From contig JAQSWG010000006.1 in assembly GCA_029266735.1 (NCBI GenBank), positions 1-45,189 on the forward strand: a stretch of 45,189 nt of DNA. The letters run 5' to 3'. The position numbers and the translations under genes were made by a program. The stretch comes from Ornithinibacter sp. (GTDB lineage: Bacteria; Actinomycetota; Actinomycetes; Actinomycetales; Dermatophilaceae). Shown piece by piece: positions 1 through 8,146 of the stretch. Below the pieces are notes generated by a model. The model saw only the letters and a list, made by a program, of their open reading frames with translations. It was not told the DNA's origin and ran no database searches. Each line of letters opens with the position of its first letter. Position 1 is the stretch's first letter.

Positions 1-459
1 TATGCCGCACGCCCCGAGTCGGTCTACTCCCTCGGCAAGCACCTCGAGGAGACCATGGCGGTCGAGCTGTGCCGCTGGCATCCCGACCTCTCGGTCACTG
101 CCCTGCGGTTCTCCAACGTCATGGATCCCGAGGACTACGACGCGTTCCCGTCCTTCGATGCCGACCCGATGCAGCGGAAGTGGAACCTCTGGAGCTACAT
201 CGACGGCCGTGACGGCGCCCTGGCGGTCGAACGCTCGCTGGAGCACACCTCGCCCGGGTTCGAGCGCTTCGTCATCGCCTCGCCGGACACCGTGATGAAC
301 CGGTCCAGCGCCGAGCTCGCCGCCGAGGTGTTTCCGGGGGTGGAGGTCCGCAAGGAGCTCGGTGAGCACGAGACGCTGCTCTCGATCGACAAGGCGCGTC
401 GCGTGCTGCGCTACGACCCCCGCCACTCCTGGCGGGACGAGGTCCGACCGACTCTCTGA
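1..459 (+). CDS. NAD-dependent epimerase/dehydratase, C-terminal part (5' end outside window)
   Basis: Reading frame 1 is open from the first base to the TGA at 457-459 and gives 152 residues. It begins just before a YSLGK pentapeptide (residues 9-13), which matches the catalytic YxxxK of extended short-chain dehydrogenases. It continues with ALRFSNVM, typical of the strand and loop after the active site in nucleotide-sugar epimerases, and a C-terminal part ending near RHSWRDEV. The Rossmann nucleotide-binding half lies upstream of the window. Substrate cannot be told from this part. The in-frame ATG at 55 is internal, because YxxxK precedes it. It ends 19 bases before malQ. Confidence 0.8.
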   Translation, partial: YAARPESVYSLGKHLEETMAVELCRWHPDLSVTALRFSNVMDPEDYDAFPSFDADPMQRKWNLWSYIDGRDGALAVERSLEHTSPGFERFVIASPDTVMNRSSAELAAEVFPGVEVRKELGEHETLLSIDKARRVLRYDPRHSWRDEVRPTL

Positions 460-466
460 CTCTTGG

Positions 467-478
467 CAGGATGGCGAC
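467..478 (+). promoter_or_regulatory. Possible -10 box for a leaderless malQ mRNA
   Basis: CAGGAT at 467-472 is followed by six bases and then the ATG at 479. The first base departs from TANNNT, so this is weaker than the other cases in this window. The GGCAGGA here could also act as a weak ribosome binding site. Confidence 0.35.
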
Positions 479-2623
479 ATGGACCCCGCCGCCCCGCCGC
501 CCCGGCTCGTCGAGCTCGCCCGTGCGCACGGGGTCGCGACCGACTACTGGGACTGGCAGGGCCGGCACGTCACGGTGTCCGCTGGCGCCATCCGCGCGGT
601 GCTCACCGCCCTGGGGGTCGACTCGGGCGACGACGACGCCATCGAGCATTCCATCTCCGACATCGAGCTGAGGCACTGGAGACGCACCCTGCCGCCATCG
701 GTCGTCGCACGAGAGGGGTGGACCCCGCACGTGCACGCTCATGTCGCGGCGGGCACCGGCATCCGCCTGGACATCCTCCTCGAGGACGGAGGGGTCCGAG
801 AGGCCCGCCAGGTGGACCGGTGGGTGCCGGACCGTGACGTGGACGGGCGGTCGATGGGTCAGGCGACGTTCGAGCTGCCAGGCGACCTGCCGACCGGCTG
901 GCACCGCCTCGTGGCCCACCTCGACGTGCCAGCCGTCGACGAGGGCTCCACCGAGGCGACCCTCGTCGTGACACCCCAGCGCCTGGAGCTCCCGCCGGCC
1001 CTCGCCGAGGGTCGTGTCGTCGGTCTGCAGGCGCAGCTCTACCAGGTGCGGTCGGCGGAGTCCTGGGGCATCGGGGACCTGCGCGACCTCGCCGACCTGG
1101 CGACATGGGCAGCCGCAGCCCACGACGCCGACTTCCTCCTCATCAACCCCCTCCACGCGGCGGAGCCGATGCCGCCGGTCGAGCCCTCGCCCTACCTGCC
1201 GACCACCCGGCGCTTCGTGAGCCCGCTCTACCTGCGCGTCGAGGACGTGCCCGAGCTCGCGCGGCTCGACCCCACGGCCCACCGGAAGGCGCTCTCGCTG
1301 GCCGCCGGTGCACGAGCCCTCAACGCACTCGACCGGATCGACCGGGACGCCGCATGGACGGCCAAGAAGGAGGCGCTGCGCCTCATCTTCGACGGGGGAC
1401 TCGCCGGGCAGCGGGAGCGGTCGTTCGCCGAGTTCTGCGCCCGGGAGGGAGAGGGCCTCGAGACCTTCGCGACCTGGAGCGCGCTCGCCGAGGTGCACGG
1501 ACTGCCCTGGACCGGCTGGCCGGTGGAGCTGCGGGACCCGCGCGACGCTGCCGTCGCGACGTTCCGCCACGACCACGCCGACGACGTCGACTTCCACCGG
1601 TGGCTGCAGTGGCTGCTCGAGCAGCAGCTGGCCACCGTGCAGCAGGAGGCCCGGAGCGCGGGGATGCCTCTCGGCATCGTCCACGACCTCGCCGTCGGTG
1701 TGCACCCGACGGGAGCCGACGCATGGGGCCTCGGTGACGCCCTCGCTCGTGGCGTGACGGTGGGTGCTCCGCCGGACCAGTTCAACCAGCTGGGTCAGGA
1801 CTGGAGCCAGCCGCCCTGGCGTCCAGACCGCCTCGCTGAGCTCGGCTACGCCCCGTTCCGCGACATGGTGCGCACGATCCTCCGGGACTCCGGCGGCATC
1901 CGGGTCGACCACATCATCGGCCTCTTCCGGCTCTGGTGGATACCCGCCGGCTGCACCCCCGCGGAGGGCACCTATGTCCACTACGACCACGAGGCCCTCC
2001 TCGGCATCCTCGTGCTGGAGGCGGAGCGGGCGGGTGCCGTGGTCATCGGGGAGGACCTCGGCGTCGTGGCGCCGCACGTGCGCGACGACATGAGCGAGCG
2101 AGGGCTCGTCGGGACCTCGATCCTGTGGTTCGAGTGGGAGGAGGACCGGCCGAAGCCCCCGGAGCGCTACCGCGAGCTGTGCCTGTCGACGGTGACGACG
2201 CACGACCTCCCGCCTTCGGCGGGGTACCTGTCGCTGGAGCACGTCACGGTGCGTGAGCACCTGGGGCTCCTCACCCGTCCCGTCGCCGAGGAGCGGGCTC
2301 ACGAGGAGGCCTCCATCCGCCGCCTCCGCGAGGCGTGCGTGGAGCGCGGACTCCTCGACCCCGGGGCCGGAGTCAGCGCGGTGGTCGAGGCGCTCCACCG
2401 CTGGATGGCGTTGACGCCGAGCCGGATGCTGGCCGTGGCCCTCGCCGACGTCGTCGGCGACCGACGGGCCGTCAACCAGCCGGGGACCGACGACGAGTAT
2501 CCCAACTGGCGCATCCCGCTGAGCGGTCCCGACGGACGCCCCGTGTCGCTCGAGGAGGTGCGAGAGGCCGACCTGGCGCCGGTGCTGTTCGCCGCCCTGC
2601 GCGGCGAGAGGTCGGCCGACTGA
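479..2623 (+). CDS. malQ: 4-alpha-glucanotransferase (amylomaltase)
   Basis: The 714-residue protein belongs to glycoside hydrolase family 77, which transfers alpha-1,4-glucan segments between maltodextrins in the cytoplasm during glycogen and maltose metabolism. The family core is visible: INPLHA after the first strands, GIRVDHIIGLFRLWW with the nucleophile Asp near residue 476, VIGEDLG with the acid/base Glu near 524, and TTHDLPP with the third carboxylate near 576. The N-terminal 150-200 residues form the extra domain usual in actinobacterial MalQ, which are longer than the roughly 500-residue bacterial form. ATG 479 is chosen because the protein then starts MDPAAPPPRLVELARAHGV, a normal MalQ beginning. 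No other glycogen gene lies nearby. Confidence 0.93.
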   Translation: MDPAAPPPRLVELARAHGVATDYWDWQGRHVTVSAGAIRAVLTALGVDSGDDDAIEHSISDIELRHWRRTLPPSVVAREGWTPHVHAHVAAGTGIRLDILLEDGGVREARQVDRWVPDRDVDGRSMGQATFELPGDLPTGWHRLVAHLDVPAVDEGSTEATLVVTPQRLELPPALAEGRVVGLQAQLYQVRSAESWGIGDLRDLADLATWAAAAHDADFLLINPLHAAEPMPPVEPSPYLPTTRRFVSPLYLRVEDVPELARLDPTAHRKALSLAAGARALNALDRIDRDAAWTAKKEALRLIFDGGLAGQRERSFAEFCAREGEGLETFATWSALAEVHGLPWTGWPVELRDPRDAAVATFRHDHADDVDFHRWLQWLLEQQLATVQQEARSAGMPLGIVHDLAVGVHPTGADAWGLGDALARGVTVGAPPDQFNQLGQDWSQPPWRPDRLAELGYAPFRDMVRTILRDSGGIRVDHIIGLFRLWWIPAGCTPAEGTYVHYDHEALLGILVLEAERAGAVVIGEDLGVVAPHVRDDMSERGLVGTSILWFEWEEDRPKPPERYRELCLSTVTTHDLPPSAGYLSLEHVTVREHLGLLTRPVAEERAHEEASIRRLREACVERGLLDPGAGVSAVVEALHRWMALTPSRMLAVALADVVGDRRAVNQPGTDDEYPNWRIPLSGPDGRPVSLEEVREADLAPVLFAALRGERSAD

Positions 2624-2641
2624 CGACGCCTCGAGCGGTCC

Positions 2642-4009
2642 TCAGCCCACCGCAGCGGGGGCGGCGACCACCCGGCGAAGGGCTGCTTCCAGGTGGCCGG
2701 GCACCTGCTCACGCAGCTCGTACCGAGCCCGCACCACGGGCACGTCCACGGTGAGCACCTGGGTCAGGTCGACCGGCGTGCCGGACACGACGACGTCGAC
2801 GACGCCGGCCTCCACCATGGCCCGGATCGTCGCCTCGAGGTCGCGGGTCTGGCTTTCGCCGTAGCCCATTGCGGGGAGGACGCCACGCGCGTTGGGGTAT
2901 GCCGCGAACGTCGTGAGGAGCGACCCCACGGCATAGGGCGCGGGGTCGACGAGCGACGCGGCACCGGCTGCTCGTGCGCCGACGACACCCGCGCCGAAGC
3001 TCATCGAGCCGTGGGTCAGCGTTGGCCCGTCCTCGACGACGACGACCCGTCGGCCAGCCACGGCAGCGACGTCGTCCAGTGTCACCGGGCTGTCGCAGCG
3101 CAGCACGTCGGCGGTGGGATTGAGGCGGCGCACGGACGCCTCGACGGCCTCGACGTCCGCGAGCGGCGCGGAGTCGCACTTGGCGACGAGGACGAGGTCC
3201 GCCATCCGCACGTTGGCCTCCCCCGGGTGGTATGCCGCCTCGTCCCCGGGACGCAGGGGGTCGACGAGCACGAGGTGCAGGTCTGGTGCGTAGAACGGCA
3301 GGTCGTTGTTGCCGCCGTCCCAGAGCACGACGTCGGCTTCGGTCTCGGCCTCGCGGAGGATCCGACCGTAGTCGACGCCCGCGTACACGACGCACCCCGC
3401 CTCGATGTGCGGCTCGTACTCCTCCCGCTCCTCGATCGTGCAGTGGTGGCGTTCGAGGTCCGCCAGCGTCTCGAAGCGCTGGCACGCCTGCGCGGCGAGG
3501 TCGCCGTAGGGCATGGGGTGACGCACGGCGACGACCCGCAGCCCCATCCCTCGCAGCAGCCGGGCGACGTACCGGGTCGTCTGGCTCTTCCCCACGCCGG
3601 TCCTCACGGCGGTCACCGCGACGACCGGCCGGCGGGAGCGAAGCATCGTGCGGCGTGCCCCGGGGAGGACGACGTCGGCCCCCGCAGCGATCGCGCGCGA
3701 GGCCAGGTGCATGACCTGGGTGTGGGCGAGGTCGGAGTACGCCAGCACCACCGTGTCGACGCGCTCCGCGGCGACGAGGTCCTCGAGGGCCGACTCGTCG
3801 ACGATCCGGATGCCCCGGGGATACAGGCTGCCGGCCAGCGCCGGGGGGTACGTGCGCCCGTCGATGTCAGGAATCTGGGCCGCCGTGAACGCCACGACCT
3901 CGACCGTGGGGTCGTCCCGGTACAGGAGGTTGAAGTCATGGAAGTCGCGGCCGGCGGCGCCCAGGATGACCACCCGTTCGCGGGGGGAGGCCGAGGTCGG
4001 TGCAGTCAT
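2642..4009 (-). CDS. COG2403-type P-loop protein, cyclic 2,3-diphosphoglycerate synthetase-like
   Basis: This 455-residue protein has an N-terminal Rossmann-like segment (VVILGAAGRDFHDFN) and a P-loop RTGVGKSQT near residues 136-144, followed by a NTPase domain with VLWDGGNNDLPF. This layout matches the family named after archaeal cyclic 2,3-diphosphoglycerate synthetase (COG2403). Most bacterial members have no tested function, so the enzyme name is only a family label. I start at the ATG at 4009, preceded by GGAGA about five bases upstream, rather than at the longer open frame. It converges with malQ, with only 18 bases between the two stops. A GTPase or metal-chaperone role is also possible. 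Confidence 0.7.
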   Translation of the reverse strand: MTAPTSASPRERVVILGAAGRDFHDFNLLYRDDPTVEVVAFTAAQIPDIDGRTYPPALAGSLYPRGIRIVDESALEDLVAAERVDTVVLAYSDLAHTQVMHLASRAIAAGADVVLPGARRTMLRSRRPVVAVTAVRTGVGKSQTTRYVARLLRGMGLRVVAVRHPMPYGDLAAQACQRFETLADLERHHCTIEEREEYEPHIEAGCVVYAGVDYGRILREAETEADVVLWDGGNNDLPFYAPDLHLVLVDPLRPGDEAAYHPGEANVRMADLVLVAKCDSAPLADVEAVEASVRRLNPTADVLRCDSPVTLDDVAAVAGRRVVVVEDGPTLTHGSMSFGAGVVGARAAGAASLVDPAPYAVGSLLTTFAAYPNARGVLPAMGYGESQTRDLEATIRAMVEAGVVDVVVSGTPVDLTQVLTVDVPVVRARYELREQVPGHLEAALRRVVAAPAAVG

Positions 4010-4063
4010 GGCGATCTCCGTGGCGGCTGGGTCCACCGCGGGGTGCGGGACCCGCCGCAGCCG

Positions 4064-4069
4064 ATGCTA
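4064..4069 (-). promoter_or_regulatory. Candidate -10 box upstream of the COG2403 gene
   Basis: On the minus strand TAGCAT (4069 to 4064) fits the actinobacterial TANNNT -10. It would give a leader of about 45-50 bases that contains the GGAGA before the ATG at 4009. Confidence 0.35.
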
Positions 4070-4092
4070 CGCCCGCCCCGGAGGGGAACTGC

Positions 4093-4839
4093 TCAGGACG
4101 TGACCGGCGCCGCACGGCCGGGAACGGAGCTCCGGGCGGTGATCGCGGCGAAACGCTCGGCGAGTGGCCGCCAGGCAGCCCGCAGCACCTCCCGAGCGCC
4201 GGTGACGGAGTCGAGGAGGTCCTCCTGCTCGGGCGTGAGACCGTCGGGGGAGTCCCATCGCAGCCACGTGCCGAAGATCTCGGGTGACGTCTCGGGATGG
4301 AACTGCACGCCCCAGGCGGCAGGCCCGAGGCGCAGCGCCTGGGGGCGGCCGTCCGGGAGGGTGGCGAGCACCTCAGCGCCGTCCGGGAGCCCGAGCACCA
4401 CGTCGTCGTTGTAGTGCACGGCCGGCAGCCCGTCCAGGCCGGAGAGCAGGGGGTCGTCCGCGCCCGCCGCCGTGAGCCGGACGGGCACCAGCCCGACGGT
4501 CCGTCCGGACGGGTTGCGCGTCACCGCCCCCCGCAGGGCGACGGCGGCGAGCTGGTGGCCGAGGCACACGCCGAGGGTCGGCACTCCGGTGGCCACCGCG
4601 TGGGCCAGCAGCCGTCGCGTTGCGGGGAGCCACGGTGCCAGGGCGTCGTCGGAGCACCCCATCGCCCCACCGAGGACGACGAGACCGTCGTGCCCGTGCA
4701 GCCCCTCGGACACGCGCTGCCCCCGGTCGGCACGCACCACGGTCAGCGTCACTCCGAGGTCGCTCCACCACTCGCCGAGCCACCCGACGGGTGCGTCCGG
4801 CTCGTGCTGGACGACGAGGAGGCGAGGACCGGTGCTCAT
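4093..4839 (-). CDS. Class I glutamine amidotransferase (GMP synthase-like GATase domain)
   Basis: A 248-residue stand-alone glutamine amidotransferase. The nucleophile elbow GVCLGHQ places Cys at residue 92, and VQFHPETSPE gives His 181 and Glu 183, so the catalytic triad is complete. It resembles stand-alone GMP synthase-like GATases rather than a GuaA, since no ATP-pyrophosphatase domain follows. Some such proteins hydrolyse gamma-glutamyl compounds, but the substrate cannot be told here. Its start overlaps the stop of the VIT-family gene by four bases (TCAT at 4836-4839), so translational coupling with that upstream gene is likely. Confidence 0.85.
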   Translation of the reverse strand: MSTGPRLLVVQHEPDAPVGWLGEWWSDLGVTLTVVRADRGQRVSEGLHGHDGLVVLGGAMGCSDDALAPWLPATRRLLAHAVATGVPTLGVCLGHQLAAVALRGAVTRNPSGRTVGLVPVRLTAAGADDPLLSGLDGLPAVHYNDDVVLGLPDGAEVLATLPDGRPQALRLGPAAWGVQFHPETSPEIFGTWLRWDSPDGLTPEQEDLLDSVTGAREVLRAAWRPLAERFAAITARSSVPGRAAPVTS

Positions 4840-5558
4840 GCCACGCGGGTGCCGACCGCGGCACCGATCGCGTAGGTGACGGCCATGGCGAGCAGACCAC
4901 CGATGACGACACGCACGGTTGCGCGGCCGGCATCGGCGTCACCGAGCCGCGCGCTGAGCCACCCCGTCCCGGCCAGCGCGAGGACCACCGCGGCCACGGT
5001 GACGGGCACCCGCCAGCCGAGCGGTGGCAGGACGATGGCGAGTAGCGGGATCAGGGCACCGACCGTGAAGGCCGCCATCGAGGCCCAGGCGGCGTGCCAG
5101 GGGTTGGTGAGGTTCTCAGGGTCGATCCCGAGCTCCACCTCTGCGTGGGCGCCGAGGGCGTCGTGGGCGGTGAGCTCCTCGGCGACCTGCTGCGCGAGGC
5201 GCGGGGAGAGGCCCTTCCCACGGTAGATCCCCGCGAGCTCGGCGAGCTCGGCCTCGGGCTCCTCGTGCAGCTCACGGATCTCCTTGGCGATGAGGGCCTG
5301 CTCCGAGTCACGTTGGGTGCTCACCGAGACGTACTCACCGACCGCCATGCTCATCGCGCCGGCGGCGAGGCCGGCCAGTCCCGCAGTGAGCAGGAGTGCG
5401 CGGTCGGAGGTGGCTGCCGCCACGCCGATGACGAGGCCGGCCGTCGAGACGATGCCGTCGTTGGCACCCAGCACCCCGGCCCGCAGCCAGTTCAGCCGCC
5501 CGGCGTAGGACCCGGTGTGCGCCTCGACGTGCCCGGGGACGCTGACGTGGTCAGGCAC
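4836..5558 (-). CDS. VIT1/CCC1 family membrane protein (iron/manganese transporter type)
   Basis: The 240-residue protein carries the family signature: RLNWLRAGVLGANDGIVSTAGLVIGV near the N terminus, then a second helix with GAMSMAVGEYVSVSTQRD, then a cytoplasmic metal-binding segment rich in Glu (RELHEEPEAELAELAGIYRGKGL), and three C-terminal helices. VIT1/CCC1 proteins move ferrous iron or manganese out of the cytoplasm or into a vacuole. In bacteria they probably export metal. The GTG at 5558 overlaps the 3' end of the pterin dehydratase gene by eight bases and the 3' end overlaps the amidotransferase start, so the three genes look like one operon. Confidence 0.9.
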   Translation of the reverse strand: MPDHVSVPGHVEAHTGSYAGRLNWLRAGVLGANDGIVSTAGLVIGVAAATSDRALLLTAGLAGLAAGAMSMAVGEYVSVSTQRDSEQALIAKEIRELHEEPEAELAELAGIYRGKGLSPRLAQQVAEELTAHDALGAHAEVELGIDPENLTNPWHAAWASMAAFTVGALIPLLAIVLPPLGWRVPVTVAAVVLALAGTGWLSARLGDADAGRATVRVVIGGLLAMAVTYAIGAAVGTRVA

Positions 5559-5859
5559 CGACCGTCGCCCCCTCGGCCTCGGCGGCAGCGGAGATCCGGT
5601 GCGCGAGCTCGATGTCGAGCTGGGTGAGCCCGCCGGCGTCGTGGGTGGTGAGCGACCAGCGGGTGGTGCGCCAGCGGATGTCGATGTCGGGGTGGTGGTT
5701 CATCTGCTCGGCCTCGTCGGCGACCGCCGTCACGATCCGGATGGCGGCCGGGAAGTCCTGGGCCTCCACGGTCGCGACGAGCACGTCGCCCTGTCGCGTC
5801 CAGCCGGTCAGCCCACGCAGCTGGGTGGTCACCTCGTCGTCGCTCAGGAGTCGGCTCAT
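5551..5859 (-). CDS. Pterin-4a-carbinolamine dehydratase
   Basis: The 102-residue protein fits the small PCD/DCoH family. The signature around the active site is present as EQMNHHPDIDI, with the HHP histidines that act in dehydration of 4a-hydroxytetrahydropterin, followed by the conserved WSLTTHDAGGLTQLD strand and a C-terminal helix. ATG 5859 is preferred over the open frame that extends upstream, because the protein then begins MSRLLSDDEV, the normal start of the family. No aromatic amino acid hydroxylase is in the window, as is often so in actinobacteria, so the physiological role is uncertain. It heads a three-gene operon. Confidence 0.88.
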   Translation of the reverse strand: MSRLLSDDEVTTQLRGLTGWTRQGDVLVATVEAQDFPAAIRIVTAVADEAEQMNHHPDIDIRWRTTRWSLTTHDAGGLTQLDIELAHRISAAAEAEGATVGA

Positions 5860-5871
5860 GGGTCCATTGTG
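5860..5871 (-). promoter_or_regulatory. Possible -10 box for a leaderless pterin dehydratase mRNA
   Basis: CACAAT on the minus strand (5871 to 5866) matches four of six bases of TATAAT. It is separated by six bases from the ATG at 5859, and there is no good ribosome binding site. Confidence 0.35.
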
Positions 5872-5916
5872 GTCCACGCCGCCCCGGACGTCCGCGCCCG
5901 GCGACCGCACCAACCG

Positions 5917-5960
5917 TCGGTATGCCGGGAACGGCTCCTCGGTATGCCGGGAACGGCTCG
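5917..5960. repeat. Tandem 22-bp direct repeat, two units
   Basis: Units 5917-5938 and 5939-5960 are identical except for the last base. Each holds the octamer GTATGCCG and then GCCGGGAACGGC, which can fold as a four-base stem closed by a GGAA tetraloop. The pair lies just past the 3' end of oppF and upstream of the pterin dehydratase gene, so it could mark the end of the opp transcript. The stems are short for an intrinsic terminator. Confidence 0.8.
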
Positions 5961-5966
5961 TGCGGC

Positions 5967-7124
5967 TCAGAGGGCCTCGGTGACGGACGCAGGCCCGATG
6001 AAGTCCTCGTGGTCGGAGCTCGTGTCCACCTGCTCGATCATCTCGGGGGTGACTGCGTGCGGCTTCAGCTCCCCGCTCTCGATCTGCTCGGCCCAGTGGC
6101 AGGCGACCCGGTGGCCGGCGGGGACCCCGGCGATCCCGACGGTGCGCAGTGCCGGTCGCTCGTCGTCACATCGAGTCGGCTGGCGCCAGGGGCAGCGGGT
6201 GTGGAACCGGCATCCGGCAGGAGGGTTCGAGGGAGACGGGAGGTCGCCGGTGAGCAGGATCTGCTCCCTGGTGTCCTCGACCGTCGGGTCCGGCACGGGA
6301 ACCGCGGACAGCAGGGCGCGCGTGTATGGGTGGAGCGGGAGCGCGTAGAGGTCGTCGGCCGTCGCCTCCTCGACGAGGCCGCCGAGGTACATGACGCCGA
6401 TCCGGTCGCTGATGTGGCGCACGACGGCCAGGTCGTGCGCGACGACGAGATAGGTCAGGTGGAACTCGTCCTGGAGCTCCTCGAGCAGGTTGATGACCTG
6501 GGCCTGCACCGACACGTCGAGCGCGCTGACCGGCTCGTCCGCGACGATGAGCTTGGGCTCGACGGAGAGCGCGCGAGCGATCCCGATGCGCTGCCGCTGG
6601 CCCCCGGAGAACTCGTGCGGGTACTTCCTGAGCGCCGCCGCGGGGAGCCCGACGGCCGCCAGCAGCTCACGGAGCCGCCTCGCCGTCGACGGCCCGTCGG
6701 CGTCGAGGCCGTGCGCCCGCATGCCCTCGACGAGGAGCGACTCCACCGACTGCCGGGGGTCCAGGCTGCTCATCGGGTCCTGGAAGACCATCTGGATGTC
6801 CTTGCGCTTCCGGCGCAGCTCCTCACCTTTGAGCGAGGCGATGTCGGTGCCGTCGAAGAGCACACTTCCGGCGGTTGGCGGCTCGAGGTTGAGGATGGCC
6901 TTGCCGAGGGTCGACTTGCCACACCCGGACTCGCCGACGAGCCCATAGGTCTCGCCACGCCGGATCTGCAGGTCCACCCCGTCCACGGCGTACACGTAGC
7001 CGATGACCTTGTCGAAGATGACTCCGCGCTTGATCGGGAAATGCACCTTGACACCCCGCACGTCGACGAGGACCTCGTCGTCCCCTCCGGCGGGCGGGCG
7101 CGCGCTCGTGGCGGTCTCGGTCAT
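5967..7124 (-). CDS. oppF: Peptide ABC transporter ATP-binding protein, OppF/DppF type
   Basis: The 385-residue ATPase has Walker A GESGCGKS (residues 64-71), the signature SGGQRQ (173-178), Walker B LIVADEP (192-198) and H-loop VVAHDL. The C-terminal oligopeptide/dipeptide extension is present, with four cysteines in CRFHTRCPW...TRCDDE...RVACHW, as in OppF and DppF. It sits last in the oppA-B-C-D-F order, four bases after the oppD stop. Together with OppD it would power import of peptides, or possibly another family-5 substrate. The name follows gene order and homology and does not prove oligopeptide preference. Confidence 0.92.
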   Translation of the reverse strand: MTETATSARPPAGGDDEVLVDVRGVKVHFPIKRGVIFDKVIGYVYAVDGVDLQIRRGETYGLVGESGCGKSTLGKAILNLEPPTAGSVLFDGTDIASLKGEELRRKRKDIQMVFQDPMSSLDPRQSVESLLVEGMRAHGLDADGPSTARRLRELLAAVGLPAAALRKYPHEFSGGQRQRIGIARALSVEPKLIVADEPVSALDVSVQAQVINLLEELQDEFHLTYLVVAHDLAVVRHISDRIGVMYLGGLVEEATADDLYALPLHPYTRALLSAVPVPDPTVEDTREQILLTGDLPSPSNPPAGCRFHTRCPWRQPTRCDDERPALRTVGIAGVPAGHRVACHWAEQIESGELKPHAVTPEMIEQVDTSSDHEDFIGPASVTEAL

Positions 7125-7128
7125 CTCG

Positions 7129-8145
7129 TCACCTCACCGGGTTGTGGCAGCGCAGGGCCCTCGTCGCGGACTCCTCGAGGGCGGGCGTGACCTCGGTGCA
7201 GACGTCGATGGCGTTCGGGCACCGCGGCGCGAAGGCGCACGCATGGTCCCACGGGAGGTTGTCGGAGACCGATCCCGGGATCGGCGTGAGCCGCTCACCA
7301 CGGGGCGCGTCCAGTCGAGGGATGGAGCTCAGCAGGCCGTGGGTGTACGGGTGCCGTGGGTCGGCGAAGAGCTCGTGACGGCGCCCACGCTCGACGATGC
7401 GGCCGGCATACAGCACGTTGACCTCGTCGCAGAGTCCTGCGACGACGCCGAGGTCGTGCGTGATCATGACGAGCGCCGTGCCGCTCTCCTGGACCAGCTC
7501 CTTGAGCAGGGCGAGGATCTGGGCCTGGATCGTGACGTCGAGCGCCGTCGTCGGCTCGTCGGCGATGAGCAGGCGAGGTGCGCAGGCGAGCGCCATGGCG
7601 ATGAGCGCGCGCTGGCGCATCCCGCCACTCATCTGGTGCGGGTAGTCCTTGAGCCGACGGTCGGGATCCGGGATCCCGACCCGGTTGAGCAGGTCGCGGG
7701 CCAGGGGGCGGGCGGCCTTGCGCGACATGCCCCGGTGCCGTTCGAGCACCTCGGTGACCTGGAGGCCAACGGGCACCACGGGGTTCAGCGAGGACAACGG
7801 GTCCTGGAAGATCATCGCGATGTCCCGGCCACGGCGGTCGCGCATCGCACCCTGGTCGAGGTCCAGGAGGTTGGTCCCGTCGAAGGACGCCGTTCCCTCG
7901 ACCCGGTTGCCGCGCCGCGGGAGCAGACCCATGATCGCCAGCGAGGTGACCGACTTGCCGCAGCCGGACTCGCCGACGAGACCGACCGTCTGCCCGGGGC
8001 GGACGTCGAAGCTCACGCCGTCCACGGCGGCGAACGGCTGCTCCCCGTGGCGGGTGAAGGTGACCCGCAGGTCACGTACCGACAGGAGCGGCTGCTCGCC
8101 GTGTGCCGAGACCGGCGGCGGTGTGGCCGTGGCGGTCATCCGCAC
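7129..8145 (-). CDS. oppD: Peptide ABC transporter ATP-binding protein, OppD/DppD type
   Basis: A 338-residue ATPase with Walker A GESGCGKS, signature [14 protein letters not shown], Walker B LLIADEP and a His-loop MITHDLG. The C-terminal Cys-containing extension [14 protein letters not shown]...ALRCHNP is typical of OppD/DppD. The start is ambiguous: GTG 8145 lies five bases from AGGAG and ATG 8139 eleven bases from it. They differ by two residues. The GTG begins one base before the oppC stop codon. It pairs with OppF as the heterodimeric motor of the importer. Confidence 0.92.
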   Translation of the reverse strand: MRMTATATPPPVSAHGEQPLLSVRDLRVTFTRHGEQPFAAVDGVSFDVRPGQTVGLVGESGCGKSVTSLAIMGLLPRRGNRVEGTASFDGTNLLDLDQGAMRDRRGRDIAMIFQDPLSSLNPVVPVGLQVTEVLERHRGMSRKAARPLARDLLNRVGIPDPDRRLKDYPHQMSGGMRQRALIAMALACAPRLLIADEPTTALDVTIQAQILALLKELVQESGTALVMITHDLGVVAGLCDEVNVLYAGRIVERGRRHELFADPRHPYTHGLLSSIPRLDAPRGERLTPIPGSVSDNLPWDHACAFAPRCPNAIDVCTEVTPALEESATRALRCHNPVR

Positions 8146-8146
8146 C

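Noticed and set aside
272-2398. Long open frame on the minus strand opposite malQ (708 codons), and similar frames such as 12112-14448 and 21941-24028
   Set aside because: In very GC-rich DNA the frames opposite real genes stay open. These translate into Arg/Pro/Gly/Asp-rich sequence with no domain, while the plus-strand genes have intact motifs.
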